Source: Candidatus Obscuribacterales bacterium
GTDB lineage: Bacteria; Cyanobacteriota; Vampirovibrionia; Obscuribacterales; Obscuribacteraceae
Assembly: GCA_019637435.1 (NCBI GenBank)
Contig: JAHBVO010000001.1
Span: 1,612,001 to 1,676,000, forward strand
Direction: 5' to 3'
Length of the DNA: 64,000 nt
Below the pieces are notes generated by a model. That model was not told the DNA's origin, made no database searches, and worked only from the letters and a program-made list of their open reading frames with translations. Made by a program: the position numbers and the translations under genes. This document shows, piece after piece, positions 8,288 through 18,073 of the stretch (position 1 is the stretch's first letter; each line of letters opens with the position of its first letter).

Positions 8288-9151
8288 ATGAATCTTTCTT
8301 TTAGACCTTTGAAATTTCCCGTCGCAATGTCATTTATGGTGGCAGGGAGTATTGTGCTGTCGATTTGTAGCACCGGCAGTGCTGAGGACCTTTACACGCA
8401 TATGTTGCAGCGACCGATCTTTAATGAGAATCAGTTGAATGAAGAGCAGAAGCCGGTTGAAAACGACGTTGATAATATGGATCAGTGCGCTGGTACTATG
8501 AGACATTATCGGTTTCCTCCCTCGGGTTTTGAGCCGAGAAAACCGGATGCGCAAAGTCGCCACGGGAAGCAGCTTTACAAAGAACAGAATTGCGTCCAGT
8601 GTCATGCAATTAAAGGCCAGGGCGGCGAACTGGGACCCCCTCTGGATGGCATCGGAGGTCATCGTGGAAAGGAATGGTTAGTCGCACGTTTGCTCGATCC
8701 GGAGAAACAAATGCGCGATTTCCCAGATGTTTTTGACCGACGAAAAAATGTTATGCCGCACCCGGGAGTTTCCGAGGAGGATGCCTCGGCAATATCTGAC
8801 TACTTGTTGACTCTTCCAGAGCCTGAGTTGGGCTGGGTCGTTTCATCACATCCAGCTTCAGCGGATTCTAAATCGAATAGCTCCGATATGACTTTCAAAA
8901 CCGCGGACGCTAGCTCGAGCCGTGGTGCGAAACTGTTTGTACAGCTGTACTGTGCTTCCTGCCACTCCACCGACGGCGAGGGGAATAGAGCTGGTCCCGA
9001 TCTTCGCGGAATTGGAACACGCCTATCTGAATCTGAGCTGGAGCAGGTTCTAACAGGCTCTGCAAAGTTCATGACGATGCGCGCGATAACAACGAGCATC
9101 GAGAAAGATGAATTGACCGATCTTAAAGCGTTTCTGCTGACTCTGAAGTAA
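8288..9151 (+). CDS. secreted diheme cytochrome c
   Basis: 287 residues. An N-terminal signal peptide (FPVAMSFMVAGSIVLSICSTGSAE) directs it across the membrane. Two class I cytochrome c domains follow, each with a heme motif: CVQCH near residue 97 and CASCH near residue 222, with later methionines (NVMPHPGVSEED and AKFMTMRAI) as candidate axial ligands. It probably transfers electrons in the periplasm, perhaps to a terminal oxidase outside the window. It follows the phosphoribosyltransferase with nearly no gap, so its expression is tied to the stress island. Confidence 0.88.
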   Translation: MNLSFRPLKFPVAMSFMVAGSIVLSICSTGSAEDLYTHMLQRPIFNENQLNEEQKPVENDVDNMDQCAGTMRHYRFPPSGFEPRKPDAQSRHGKQLYKEQNCVQCHAIKGQGGELGPPLDGIGGHRGKEWLVARLLDPEKQMRDFPDVFDRRKNVMPHPGVSEEDASAISDYLLTLPEPELGWVVSSHPASADSKSNSSDMTFKTADASSSRGAKLFVQLYCASCHSTDGEGNRAGPDLRGIGTRLSESELEQVLTGSAKFMTMRAITTSIEKDELTDLKAFLLTLK

Positions 9152-9171
9152 GGATATCCGTTTCGAGTAGA

Positions 9172-9681
9172 TTATGATTTATGACTACTGGTGAGTGGTC
9201 TTTCGGTCGCGCCGTCGGTTGCTATTTCCTGTTCTTCAAGTTTGTCCAAGTGAACTATTGCCACCGAGCACGGTGCATGCGAAATGACCGCCATCGAAAC
9301 GCTACCTAAAAATAATCGTCCGATCTCTGTTCGTCCATGTGAGCCCATGACTATCATGTCTATTGCGTTCTCCCTGGCGTAGGCTACCAGATCTTCGTTT
9401 GGAAAACCTTCAATGACGATCTCCTCGATTTCTTGTTCGGCTAACTTCTGTTGAATTGAATTTGCTGTTTTGTGCACCAGCTCTCTTGCAGCGGCAAACT
9501 GCTTTTCCTCTATCTCATCAAGCAAAGGACCGGGCAGAACGGCCAGGGTTTTGTTGAGCTTTGTCGGTTTGACGATACTCATGATGATGAACTTGGTGTC
9601 TGGCTTCCAGGTGTGATTGACGACGAAATTGGTTATGGCTCTCGCGAAGTCAGCCTGATCTACTGCAATTAAAACGTTCAT
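9172..9681 (-). CDS. universal stress protein (UspA family)
   Basis: 169 residues from MNVLIAVDQADFARA, with GSHGRTEIGRLFLGSVSMAVISHAPCSVAIV as the intact ATP-binding signature. The open frame extends to 9741, but ATG at 9681 has GAGGA upstream and matches the family N-terminus. It is convergent with the cytochrome gene and lies downstream of the adh and mgtA genes on the same strand. Confidence 0.9.
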   Translation of the reverse strand: MNVLIAVDQADFARAITNFVVNHTWKPDTKFIIMSIVKPTKLNKTLAVLPGPLLDEIEEKQFAAARELVHKTANSIQQKLAEQEIEEIVIEGFPNEDLVAYARENAIDMIVMGSHGRTEIGRLFLGSVSMAVISHAPCSVAIVHLDKLEEQEIATDGATERPLTSSHKS

Positions 9682-9782
9682 CCGATTAGTCCTCTGTGGC
9701 CCTGTTCTATCTATTTTGGCTGAGGGTGCGTTTGACCGCATCCTCCCAAAGATTTATTCCGTTAATGCTAGAGAACCAGTGC

Positions 9783-10784
9783 CTAATGATTGAAAGCGAT
9801 GACGGCCGCTCCTTCGATAGCCCCCTGGCGAAGTTTTTCAATTGCGTCATTAATATCTTCCAGGTCAAAAAGGGAAACGTGCGTTCGGATCGTCAGGTTT
9901 TTAACAACATTGAAAAATTCCTCTCCGTCCTTTCGACAGAGATTAGCAACAGACTTGACGCTTCGCTCGCCCCAGAGAAGTGAATAGGGGAAACTCGGGA
10001 TATCGCTCATGTGGATCCCGCCGCATACTACGGTGCCACCAGGTCTGGTATCACTGAGTGCCTTGGGCACCAGGTTTCCTGCCGGCGCAAAAATTATCGC
10101 GGCATCTAACGGCGTCGGCGGCTTCTCTAATGAAGATCCGGACCACTCGACTCCGAGACTAAGCGCAAACTTTTGCTTGCGCTCGTCACCGGGAGATGTA
10201 AATGCGAAAACACGTTTGCCCTGGTGAATGGCAATCGGTGTTATGATATGCGCTGCTGCGCCAAATCCGTAAATTCCTAAATGTTTCTCCTCACCGGTAA
10301 ACTTAAGAGACCGCCAGCCAATCAGACCGGCACAGAGTAGTGGCGCGGCGTGTTGAGCGTCATAATTTTCAGGGATCGGAAAACAAAACCTGGAGTCTGC
10401 GACTGTGTATTCCGAGAATCCTCCGTCTACGGTATATCCAGTGAAGAGCGCATCCGGACAAAGATTTTCTTGCCCTCTGAGACAAAATGAGCATGATAAA
10501 CAGGTCGATGCTAGCCAGGGAACACCTACCAGGTCGCCAACTTTGAAATTTGAGACACCGCTTCCTGTCTCGACCACTGTACCAACGATCTCATGACCCA
10601 GAATCAAATTCTCTTTTGGATTGCTAAGGTCGCCATCTATTACATGCAGGTCGGTACGACAGATTGCGCAAGCTCGGACTTTCAGCAGTAGTTGATTGAC
10701 CTTGGGCGTCGGTTTCGGGATCTCGGTTAGTTCCAAAACCTTTTTGTTGTTGGGAAGTATGGCCGCTTTCATCTGGTCTTTCAC
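9783..10784 (-). CDS. zinc-dependent alcohol dehydrogenase (MDR family)
   Basis: 333 residues. Catalytic zinc ligands appear in ACAICRTD and LGHEIVG, and the structural zinc lobe as CLSCSFCLRGQENLC. The nucleotide-binding segment is GIYGFGAAAHI, with the first glycine-rich turn slightly unusual. It would oxidise alcohols or reduce aldehydes with NAD(P)H in the cytoplasm, which fits fermentation under low oxygen. The second methionine (10772) is an alternative start. It lies 72 bp downstream of mgtA on the same strand. Confidence 0.9.
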   Translation of the reverse strand: MKDQMKAAILPNNKKVLELTEIPKPTPKVNQLLLKVRACAICRTDLHVIDGDLSNPKENLILGHEIVGTVVETGSGVSNFKVGDLVGVPWLASTCLSCSFCLRGQENLCPDALFTGYTVDGGFSEYTVADSRFCFPIPENYDAQHAAPLLCAGLIGWRSLKFTGEEKHLGIYGFGAAAHIITPIAIHQGKRVFAFTSPGDERKQKFALSLGVEWSGSSLEKPPTPLDAAIIFAPAGNLVPKALSDTRPGGTVVCGGIHMSDIPSFPYSLLWGERSVKSVANLCRKDGEEFFNVVKNLTIRTHVSLFDLEDINDAIEKLRQGAIEGAAVIAFNH

Positions 10785-10856
10785 CGCTTGGACTCCGTTT
10801 CTCTTTCGTTGTACTCAGGTTGTAGCCAAACGCTTTGAAAATCTTGTTCAGATCTG

Positions 10857-13319
10857 TCAGATCTTCATCAAGAGTTTGTGCTTTGCAAAGTTTACTATTA
10901 ACAGGTAAGTTGTCGTCGCAAAGAATAAGAAGGCGTAAAAAGTTGAAGGTAGTTGGCAGAATCCAAGCATCGATGCCAATGGTGAAAAAGGCAGGATAAT
11001 TCCGATCAGAACAACCATTATAGTCGACACCACAAGCGGTGCGCTCGGTCGACTTTTAAGCGGATTGCCGGTCGTGCGAATGACGAATATTACGAGGGTC
11101 TGCGTCGCCAGAGATTCGATAAACCAACCGGTATGAAAGAGTTTTTCATCAGCACGGAAAACGTTTAAAAGCACATAAAACGTCAGGAAGTCATACAACG
11201 AGCTGATCGGTCCGATTGTAAGCATGAAATTGCGAATCCCTTCCACGTTCCAGCGATGCGGTTTTCTTGCATAGCTCTCGTCTATTCTGTCCGTTGGGAT
11301 TGTCACTTGGGCGAGATCATAGAGGAAATTGTTCAGGAGAATTTGAGTCGGTAACATCGGTAGAAATGGCAATGCCACTGATGCCCCGGCCATGCTGAAC
11401 ATATTTCCGAAGTTTGAGCTGGTTCCCATCAAGAGGTATTTGACGACGTTTCCAAACGCTTTTCGGCCTTCCCGAATTCCCTCGTGCAGTATCTGTAAGT
11501 TTCGCTCCATCAGAATAATTTCTGCGGATTCCTTCGCAACGGCAGTTGCATTTGCTACTGAGATTCCAACATCGGAAGCATGCAGGGAAGGTGCGTCATT
11601 TATGCCGTCTCCGAGAAAACCGACCACGTGTCCGCGGGCCTTTAGCGCTAGTATTATTCTATATTTCTGCGCGGGCGTGACACGCACAAAAACGCTGTGT
11701 TTTTCCGCTAGTTGAGCTAAGGCGGGTTGTGTAAGTCGATCTATGTCTTTGCCCTGGATTATTCGCTTTGTACTAATTCCGACCTGCGAGCATACGTGGG
11801 CAGTCACCAACTCGTTATCGCCAGTAAGAATTTTGACTTTAATACCGTCTCGGCGCAGCGCAGAAATGGTTTCGGCCGTATCCGATAGAATAGGATCCTC
11901 GAATGCCAGATAACCTGCCAGCGTAAGTTCCGTTTCATCCGCTTTACTCCACAATGTCTTCTGCGAGCTGACTGTTTTGAAAGCGACGGCAATTACTCGG
12001 AATCCCTGGCGGCTCAGATCTCTCCATCGACCATCGACCTTCGCCAGGGTCTCATGATCCAGACTTTGCAGTCTCCCTGCGATCATGACTTGAGTGCAGC
12101 AGTTGAGGACCGCTTCTGGTGCACCTTTCGATATAAGGATGTTTTCTGAATCCTTCACAACGACAGATAGCCTTCTGCGTTCGAAGTCGAATGGAATTTC
12201 GTCTAGTTTTTCAGTGGAGGAAACGTCTAGCGTCTCGTAATTCAGAATTGCCTGATCGAGTGAGTTCTTGATGCCAGTTTCATAAAAACTGTTTAGATAC
12301 GCCATCCTCAAGACCTCTTGAGACTTCTCACCGCTCGGGTCGCAGAAGATTCTGAGTGTTAATTCGCCTGAGGTTAGCGTTCCCGTCTTATCGCTACAAA
12401 GGACATCGATACTACCAAAGTTTTGTATGGCCGAAAGGTGTTTGACGATAACCTTTTTTTCCGCCATTCGCAGCGCGCTCTGTCCGAGTGTCACTGTCAT
12501 GATCATTGGTAGGAATTCCGGCGTGAGTCCAACGGCAAGTGCCAGTGCGAAAAGAAGCGACTGAATTGGATCTCGCCCAAAACACAGATTGGTCGTCAGC
12601 ACGAATAACACAAGTATGAAAACGGTTTTGCAAATCAACATTCCAAATTTGCGGGTTCCACGTTCGAATTCGGTTTCCGGAGACTTCGCAGACAATTGAC
12701 TGGCAATCGCGCCGAACTGCGTTCTCGACCCGGTGGCGAACACCAGAGCAGCTGCTGTTCCGCTGACAATTGAACTGCCCATAAAAACTTTCGCTCGATC
12801 ATCATCATGGTTGGTTTCGTCTTCAACTATTTTCTCCACAGGAAAGGATTCGCCGGTTAAAGCCGCTTCGTTGACGTGAAGGTCAATTGCGTTGACTATT
12901 CGAGCATCGGCCGGAACCAGGTCTCCCGCACACAATCGAACGAGGTCTCCTGGCACAATTGACCGCACCGGCACTTCAGTCCACTGTCCGTCACGCTTGA
13001 CGCTGGCAGTTTGCGAGACTTTTGACTTCAGCAACTCTTCAGCATGCTGCGCCCTGCGACTTTGTGTGAAGTCCAGTATCACACTGAAGAGTACGATCGT
13101 CGCGATAATAAGACTATTGGTCGCTTCTCCGACAAAGGCTGAGATTGCGCTCGCCACAAGAAGGATAACAACCAGAGGATTAGTGAAGAACGATGCAAAT
13201 TGGAGAATGACGTTAATTCTCTGCGCGTGGCGAATCTCGTTGTATCCAAATTGAAGGTGAAGGGCTTCAACGTTCGAGGACGTCAAACCGGCGCTCTCTG
13301 TTTTCTCCATTAGCTGCAT
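10857..13319 (-). CDS. mgtA: magnesium-translocating P-type ATPase
   Basis: 820 residues, type IIIB P-ATPase. Visible are the N-terminal cation-ATPase region, TGESFPVEK (actuator domain), the phosphorylation site SDKTGTLTSGEL near residue 309, KGAPE (nucleotide domain) and GFLGDGINDAPSLHASDVGISV (hinge). About ten membrane segments are expected. MgtA imports Mg2+ at the cost of ATP; homologues in other stress islands are often listed simply as cation ATPases. Translation probably starts at 13319; MEKTE at 13310 is an alternative. The N-terminus is short compared with E. coli MgtA. Confidence 0.9.
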   Translation of the reverse strand: MQLMEKTESAGLTSSNVEALHLQFGYNEIRHAQRINVILQFASFFTNPLVVILLVASAISAFVGEATNSLIIATIVLFSVILDFTQSRRAQHAEELLKSKVSQTASVKRDGQWTEVPVRSIVPGDLVRLCAGDLVPADARIVNAIDLHVNEAALTGESFPVEKIVEDETNHDDDRAKVFMGSSIVSGTAAALVFATGSRTQFGAIASQLSAKSPETEFERGTRKFGMLICKTVFILVLFVLTTNLCFGRDPIQSLLFALALAVGLTPEFLPMIMTVTLGQSALRMAEKKVIVKHLSAIQNFGSIDVLCSDKTGTLTSGELTLRIFCDPSGEKSQEVLRMAYLNSFYETGIKNSLDQAILNYETLDVSSTEKLDEIPFDFERRRLSVVVKDSENILISKGAPEAVLNCCTQVMIAGRLQSLDHETLAKVDGRWRDLSRQGFRVIAVAFKTVSSQKTLWSKADETELTLAGYLAFEDPILSDTAETISALRRDGIKVKILTGDNELVTAHVCSQVGISTKRIIQGKDIDRLTQPALAQLAEKHSVFVRVTPAQKYRIILALKARGHVVGFLGDGINDAPSLHASDVGISVANATAVAKESAEIILMERNLQILHEGIREGRKAFGNVVKYLLMGTSSNFGNMFSMAGASVALPFLPMLPTQILLNNFLYDLAQVTIPTDRIDESYARKPHRWNVEGIRNFMLTIGPISSLYDFLTFYVLLNVFRADEKLFHTGWFIESLATQTLVIFVIRTTGNPLKSRPSAPLVVSTIMVVLIGIILPFSPLASMLGFCQLPSTFYAFLFFATTTYLLIVNFAKHKLLMKI

Positions 13320-13509
13320 TCTTTCTGTTCCTGTAGGTAACTTCTATGTTGACGTATGCGATATGGCTTCGCCTCGACCATTCGGCGTAACGCGCTGAAA
13401 TCGGCCCATAGCTTTGTTGATTGGGAAACATGTTGGTTCATCCCGCGGGACGATGCTTTTCTAATTTTTAAGTGGAAAACTTATGGGTGTCGTACTTGGA
13501 GCACAACAA

Positions 13510-13983
13510 ATGAAGATATTAATTCCTGTCGAAGATGAAGAACTGGCGAACGTTCAATTGGATTTTGTCTTAAGTCATCATTGGCCCGAACCTACGAGCT
13601 TCAACGTTTTAAACGTACTGCATTGTACCTACAAGGTTTCCGAAGCGGCTTCAGCCGAGCATCGTCATGCAGCAGAGCTCGTTAAGAACATTGCCCACAA
13701 AATTCAAGAATCGCGAACTAAAAGTGGTGTCACAATTAGTGTCGCCGAAGGCCGAACGGTTGAGGCAATTCTGAAGGTTGCGAGTGAGTGGGAGTCAGAT
13801 CTTATCGTTCTAGCTTCTCACGGGCGCCATGGTGTTGGTCACGCAGTTTTAGGAAGTGTTGCTTATGATGTTCTGGCGCAGAGCCCGTGCAAAACCATAA
13901 TGCTTGGTTTGCCAGCGAAAGCTGAAGCTGCCGCGAAACCGGTCAATGAAACGATCGACAGATTACGCTTCGCAAAAGGCTAA
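13510..13983 (+). CDS. universal stress protein (UspA family)
   Basis: 157 residues starting MKILIPVEDEELANV, with ASHGRHGVGHAVLGSVAYDVLAQSPCKTIML as the Usp signature (the first Gly is Ala). TGGAG precedes the ATG; the frame is open from 13483. It is divergent from mgtA and followed at 112 bp by the GGDEF-EAL gene. Confidence 0.88.
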   Translation: MKILIPVEDEELANVQLDFVLSHHWPEPTSFNVLNVLHCTYKVSEAASAEHRHAAELVKNIAHKIQESRTKSGVTISVAEGRTVEAILKVASEWESDLIVLASHGRHGVGHAVLGSVAYDVLAQSPCKTIMLGLPAKAEAAAKPVNETIDRLRFAKG

Positions 13984-14095
13984 ATGCATCCTGCTGTCGA
14001 TGCTTCTATCATTCGGAAGACGGATGTTGCTGCGAGCCGACCGAGTCAAGATAAAGTTGAGTGGCCGAGTCTCTGTAATCAAAGGAATCTCGATT

Positions 14096-15427
14096 ATGAA
14101 TGCAATAGGAAATACCGATTACGAGTCTGCTGACACGTTGCGTGACATTGAAAGGAAGTATGAGGAATTGAAACGCGACAAGGAACAGCTTGAGAGTCTC
14201 GTGAAGATGGACTCCCTCACTTCCGTGCTAAACCGGAGAGGCTTGGAAAGTGTTCTCGCTCGCGAAATCGAGTATGCGAAACGAAATAAAACAGACCTGC
14301 TGGCTATCATGATAGATCTGGATGACTTCAAGCGCGTCAATGATGTGCATGGACATTTTACAGGTGATCTGGTGCTAAAGCATGTAGCCACTGTCCTTAA
14401 AGAATCAGTGCGAACCATTGACTGGCTTGGTCGTGTAGGAGGCGATGAATTTGTTATTTTGCTGCCGGACACCACTTTGATGAGTGGAATAAAAGTGGCC
14501 GAGCGAATTCGTCTAGACTTGAGTTCAAAGGTGTTCCCTTTAGGAGACGACGAAATTCGGCAGACAGCTAGTCTTGGCGTGATTCAGCTGCCGATGAGTG
14601 TTTGCTCAATCGAGGAGATTCTAGAACTGACGAAGTCTGCTCTAAAAGATAGCAAAATGCGCGGAAAAAATTGCGTCAGTTTTGGCGACGGTAGCTCATT
14701 ACCGGAGCAACCATCGCAAAGAGTGCCGGAAGTAACTCTTCGCGACATTCTTCTTGATGAATCTGCCCGCCAGGTTGTTGTTCAGCCAATCGTGGATTTA
14801 GGAACAAGGGAAGAGGTCGGCTATGAAATTCTGACGAGAGGTCCGACTACTGAGTTTGAGATGCCTGAAGCATACTTTAGAGCTTGCCGCGAAAGTGATC
14901 TGCTGACACTTGTTGATCTTCAGTGTTTTTCCGCATCATTGCGGCGCTCACGAGATCTGCGTCCAGATACCGTGTGCTACTTGAACGTGTTTCCGTCGAC
15001 GCTTGTCGAAGTTCCGGTCGAAAGTCTCATCGAGCAACTGGGGGTGGTCGATGAGCGGGGTAGAAAATACTGCATCGAAATAAGCGAAAGGCATATCAGG
15101 TCTCTTCCGGATTATTTAGTGGAGCCTCTAGCCAAGTTACGTGATTTTGGAGTTTTAATTGGTCTTGATGACGTCGGATACGGTCATAGTTCATTAGAAG
15201 CCATCTTTTCGATTATGCCGGACGTGATGAAAATCGATGGACGATTGACCTATAAAATCGCCAGCAATCGAAGGAATCAGTTGATTCTCGCGAAGTTGAA
15301 AAAATTCGCTGACTCACTAGAATCCCTCCTCATTGCAGAAGGGGTCGAAACAGAAGATGATGCGATCGCACTCAAGCATCTTGGAATTAAATACGGGCAA
15401 GGTTGGTTCACAGGAGGTCGCTTCTAA
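14096..15427 (+). CDS. GGDEF-EAL cyclic-di-GMP protein
   Basis: 443 residues, soluble. After a short coiled coil (residues about 10-35) comes a GGDEF domain with an intact active site RVGGDEF near residue 125, then an EAL domain. The EAL motif reads YEILTRG, with EIL in place of EAL. Later EAL signatures are IEISERH, GLDDVGYGHSSL (the DDFG segment), VMKIDGR and IAEGVETEDD, so the metal-binding acids are mostly kept. It could make and/or degrade cyclic-di-GMP. Start chosen at ATG 14096 with AAGGA; the frame opens earlier and overlaps the usp gene. No membrane or sensor domain is present. Confidence 0.88.
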   Translation: MNAIGNTDYESADTLRDIERKYEELKRDKEQLESLVKMDSLTSVLNRRGLESVLAREIEYAKRNKTDLLAIMIDLDDFKRVNDVHGHFTGDLVLKHVATVLKESVRTIDWLGRVGGDEFVILLPDTTLMSGIKVAERIRLDLSSKVFPLGDDEIRQTASLGVIQLPMSVCSIEEILELTKSALKDSKMRGKNCVSFGDGSSLPEQPSQRVPEVTLRDILLDESARQVVVQPIVDLGTREEVGYEILTRGPTTEFEMPEAYFRACRESDLLTLVDLQCFSASLRRSRDLRPDTVCYLNVFPSTLVEVPVESLIEQLGVVDERGRKYCIEISERHIRSLPDYLVEPLAKLRDFGVLIGLDDVGYGHSSLEAIFSIMPDVMKIDGRLTYKIASNRRNQLILAKLKKFADSLESLLIAEGVETEDDAIALKHLGIKYGQGWFTGGRF

Positions 15428-15649
15428 GCGACTAGGACAGTAACCTTCCGCTCAACACTAGTTATATAGTCAATCTCTTGGTCTACTCAATCTAAAGGAT
15501 TAGGTGGTACCTCAAAAATCCTCCTTGATGCTGATGTTAAGCCGATGAATCGGCGCGACAATGTGCGATAGCTATTTCAAAGCAGCTTGAGAACGGTTCC
15601 CAGATGAAGCCGAACTCACGGAACTGGTATCACATTAGAGGTTGAGGAG

Positions 15650-16117
15650 ATGCAAACTGCGAAAACCGAAAAAGACTGTTCTAAAACGAACTTCAATTTC
15701 TTCGGTCGCTGGCGCAACCAGCATGGTTCGGAAATGAATTTGACCAAGTTCGAAGACGGAAAAATTTCCGGAACATTCAGAACCGGTGTTGGAGCGCATG
15801 AGCCTGGAGAAGTGCATTTACTGACAGGTTTCGTGGCTGGCGGACTCATTTCATTTACGGTTAATTTTGGAAAGTACGATACGCTAACGTCGTGGACGGG
15901 ACAGCACAATCAAATCGACGGTCACGATCATATTGAAACAATGTGGCACCTGGCGCGCACTATACCTGAAAATGGTCGGCACGACCGATTGTGGGCCGGC
16001 GTCTGGACCGGTTCCGACACATTTAACCGCGTTGGGGACGACAGTCAGCTTGAGCACGATCTCTCAGATCGACCGATGTTCATTCCGTCTTATCCGTTGA
16101 AATTTTCTAAAAAATAG
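15650..16117 (+). CDS. avidin/streptavidin-family protein
   Basis: 155 residues. The sequence follows streptavidin strand by strand: FGRWRNQHGSEMNL (GTWYNQLGS in streptavidin), ISGTFRTGVGAHE (LTGTYESAVGNAE), LTSWTGQH (TTWSGQY), ETMWHLAR (NTQWLL) and WTGSDTFNRV (VGHDTFTKV). Biotin contacts conserved by this alignment are Asn23, Ser27, Val47, Gly48, Thr90, Trp92, Trp108, Leu110 and Asp128; Tyr43 and Trp79 become Phe. Unlike streptavidin there is no signal peptide, so it is probably cytoplasmic. The start has GAGGAG. It stands between the GGDEF-EAL gene and the HAD-ATPase gene. Biotin binding is likely but untested. Confidence 0.85.
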   Translation: MQTAKTEKDCSKTNFNFFGRWRNQHGSEMNLTKFEDGKISGTFRTGVGAHEPGEVHLLTGFVAGGLISFTVNFGKYDTLTSWTGQHNQIDGHDHIETMWHLARTIPENGRHDRLWAGVWTGSDTFNRVGDDSQLEHDLSDRPMFIPSYPLKFSKK

Positions 16118-16127
16118 ACTTACGGGC

Positions 16128-16164
16128 GATACCACTTCCGTAGACCGGCACCGCTGATGGTATC
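16128..16164. repeat. inverted repeat GATACCA/TGGTATC between genes
   Basis: GATACCA (16128-16134) and TGGTATC (16158-16164) enclose 23 nt between the avidin-family gene and the next. The same arms recur elsewhere in intergenic DNA, for example at 55959-55975. Confidence 0.5.
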
Positions 16165-16209
16165 TGCTGTTTTGACTCGTTCCGCTGCGGCGGTGGAGGT
16201 TCGAGGCGC

Positions 16210-17934
16210 ATGAGATACACCTGTGTAGCTTTTGATTACGATGGAACGTTAGCCTCTGACGGACGTGTCCCTGAAGATGTGCTTCTCGCTCTTTCAAAGG
16301 TAAAGCAGACTGGTCGCGTTCTCGTACTCGTTACGGGACGAAGGTTGAACGAACTTTTAAAGATATTCTCGCACGTCACAATCTTTGACCTCGTAATTTG
16401 CGAGAACGGCGCAGTCCTCTACGACCCGCTGACAAAAGTGGTCAAGTTGCTGGCTGAACCTCCAGCTCTCGAGTTCATAAACAATCTGAGAGCGCGAGGG
16501 ATCGACAATCTTGAAATCGGACAAGTCGTCGTGGCGACGTGGCATCCGCACGAAACCATTGCCATTGAAGTGATACAAGAGATGGGTCTGGATTTGCACA
16601 TTACCTTTAATAAAGGGGCTGTGATGATTTTGCCTCCCGAGATCAACAAGGGAAGTGGTTTGCGCGCCGCCATTAGCGAATTGAATATTTCCTCGCATAA
16701 CACATTAAGTGTCGGAGACGCAGAGAATGATCTTGCCATGTTTGCTGCTAGCGAGTGTTCGGCGGCCGTTGCAAATGCTTTGCCAAACGTCAAATCACAT
16801 GCGTCGATCACCACTCGCGCGGACCATGGTGAAGGTGTGATCGAACTTTTAAACAGGCTGCTTGAGACCGACCTAATTGAATGCGAGCAAGTTGTGCGTC
16901 AGCACCAAATCGGGCTTGGTACTACTGATGATGGCAAGGTGCTTGAGTTTAACTCATATAATTGCAGCATTCTAATAGCGGGTCCGTCCAAGAGCGGAAA
17001 GTCGACGATCGCAATGTCGTTGCTTGAGAATATGGCCGCGTGCGGATATCAGTACTGCGTAATCGATCCTGAGGGCGAGTATCATAGAGCTCCCAAAGCG
17101 GTTTTAATTGGAAATCAGCATTACGCTCCTGACGTGAGCGACATAGTTCATGCTCTCGATAATCCCGCCGACAACGTTGTTGTAAATCTGCTTAGTGTCG
17201 ATCTCCACGAACGCCCTGCGTTCCTGGGCCGGCTAGTCTGCGCGTTGCAGGATATGCGCAGAACGCGCGGTCGGCCTCACTGGATTGTAGTGGACGAGGC
17301 TCATCACATGCTCCATCCTTATTGGGATGAAACATTGGAACCTGAGTGGAGCGAGCTTGGGTCGATTGTTCTAATTACCGTAGACCCGGCAGAAATTTCC
17401 AGAAGAGTTCTTAGCGAAATCGATTTGGTCCTGGCTGTTGGACGCGACACTTCTAAAACATTCAAATCCTTCGCGGACCATATTGGACAGCGTGCGCCTG
17501 AAGATGCGAAGGACGTTCCTGGATGGGGAACGGCAGTAGCCTGGTTTCGACATGAGCACATGCTACCCGTGCGGATGAGCATCGGAGTAACACCGGTCGA
17601 GCATCAGCGCCATATGCGAAAGTATGCCGCTGGTGACGTAGGGAGCCAAAGGAGCTTCTACTTCACCGGTCCTGAGAATAGGTTCAAGATTCGATGTCAG
17701 AATCTGTTTCTGTTTTTGCAAATATCTGATGGACTCGATGATTCGACCTGGAACTTTCATTTGAGACGAGGCGATTTTTCAAACTGGTTTAGAGACATAA
17801 TACGCGACCCTAGTCTCGCAAACGAGACATGCCAACTAGAGACAAATAACTCGCTGTCAGCGTTCGAGACACGGCAGCGAATCAGAAAATTGATCGAGCA
17901 GCGATATTCTCCGCCCACCAAATTGTTGGGCTAG
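16210..17934 (+). CDS. HAD-IIB phosphatase fused to a HerA/DUF87-like P-loop ATPase
   Basis: 574 residues. The N-terminal 230 residues are a Cof-type HAD phosphatase: FDYDGTLA (nucleophile Asp9), VTGRR, then NKGSGLRA (Lys) and VGDAENDLAMF. The C-terminal half is a P-loop ATPase: Walker A AGPSKSGKST near residue 260, IDPEGEY and Walker B WIVVDEAHHML, resembling the HerA/VirB4 (DUF87) family. HAD domains of this class act on sugar phosphates; HerA-like ATPases move nucleic acid or protein. How they cooperate is unknown, and the two halves are clearly one open frame. It lies upstream of two usp genes. Confidence 0.82.
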   Translation: MRYTCVAFDYDGTLASDGRVPEDVLLALSKVKQTGRVLVLVTGRRLNELLKIFSHVTIFDLVICENGAVLYDPLTKVVKLLAEPPALEFINNLRARGIDNLEIGQVVVATWHPHETIAIEVIQEMGLDLHITFNKGAVMILPPEINKGSGLRAAISELNISSHNTLSVGDAENDLAMFAASECSAAVANALPNVKSHASITTRADHGEGVIELLNRLLETDLIECEQVVRQHQIGLGTTDDGKVLEFNSYNCSILIAGPSKSGKSTIAMSLLENMAACGYQYCVIDPEGEYHRAPKAVLIGNQHYAPDVSDIVHALDNPADNVVVNLLSVDLHERPAFLGRLVCALQDMRRTRGRPHWIVVDEAHHMLHPYWDETLEPEWSELGSIVLITVDPAEISRRVLSEIDLVLAVGRDTSKTFKSFADHIGQRAPEDAKDVPGWGTAVAWFRHEHMLPVRMSIGVTPVEHQRHMRKYAAGDVGSQRSFYFTGPENRFKIRCQNLFLFLQISDGLDDSTWNFHLRRGDFSNWFRDIIRDPSLANETCQLETNNSLSAFETRQRIRKLIEQRYSPPTKLLG

Positions 17935-18073
17935 TTCTGTCGCGGGCAAGTAAAAATTGACTTCCGGGATGAGCAGAGACTTAGGCCATGAATCATCCGT
18001 TAGGTAGATGTCGACTTGTCTAACGCCAGTCAAAATAGTCCGATAGCTACACCTTCTTTCAGGAGATCGAAAG

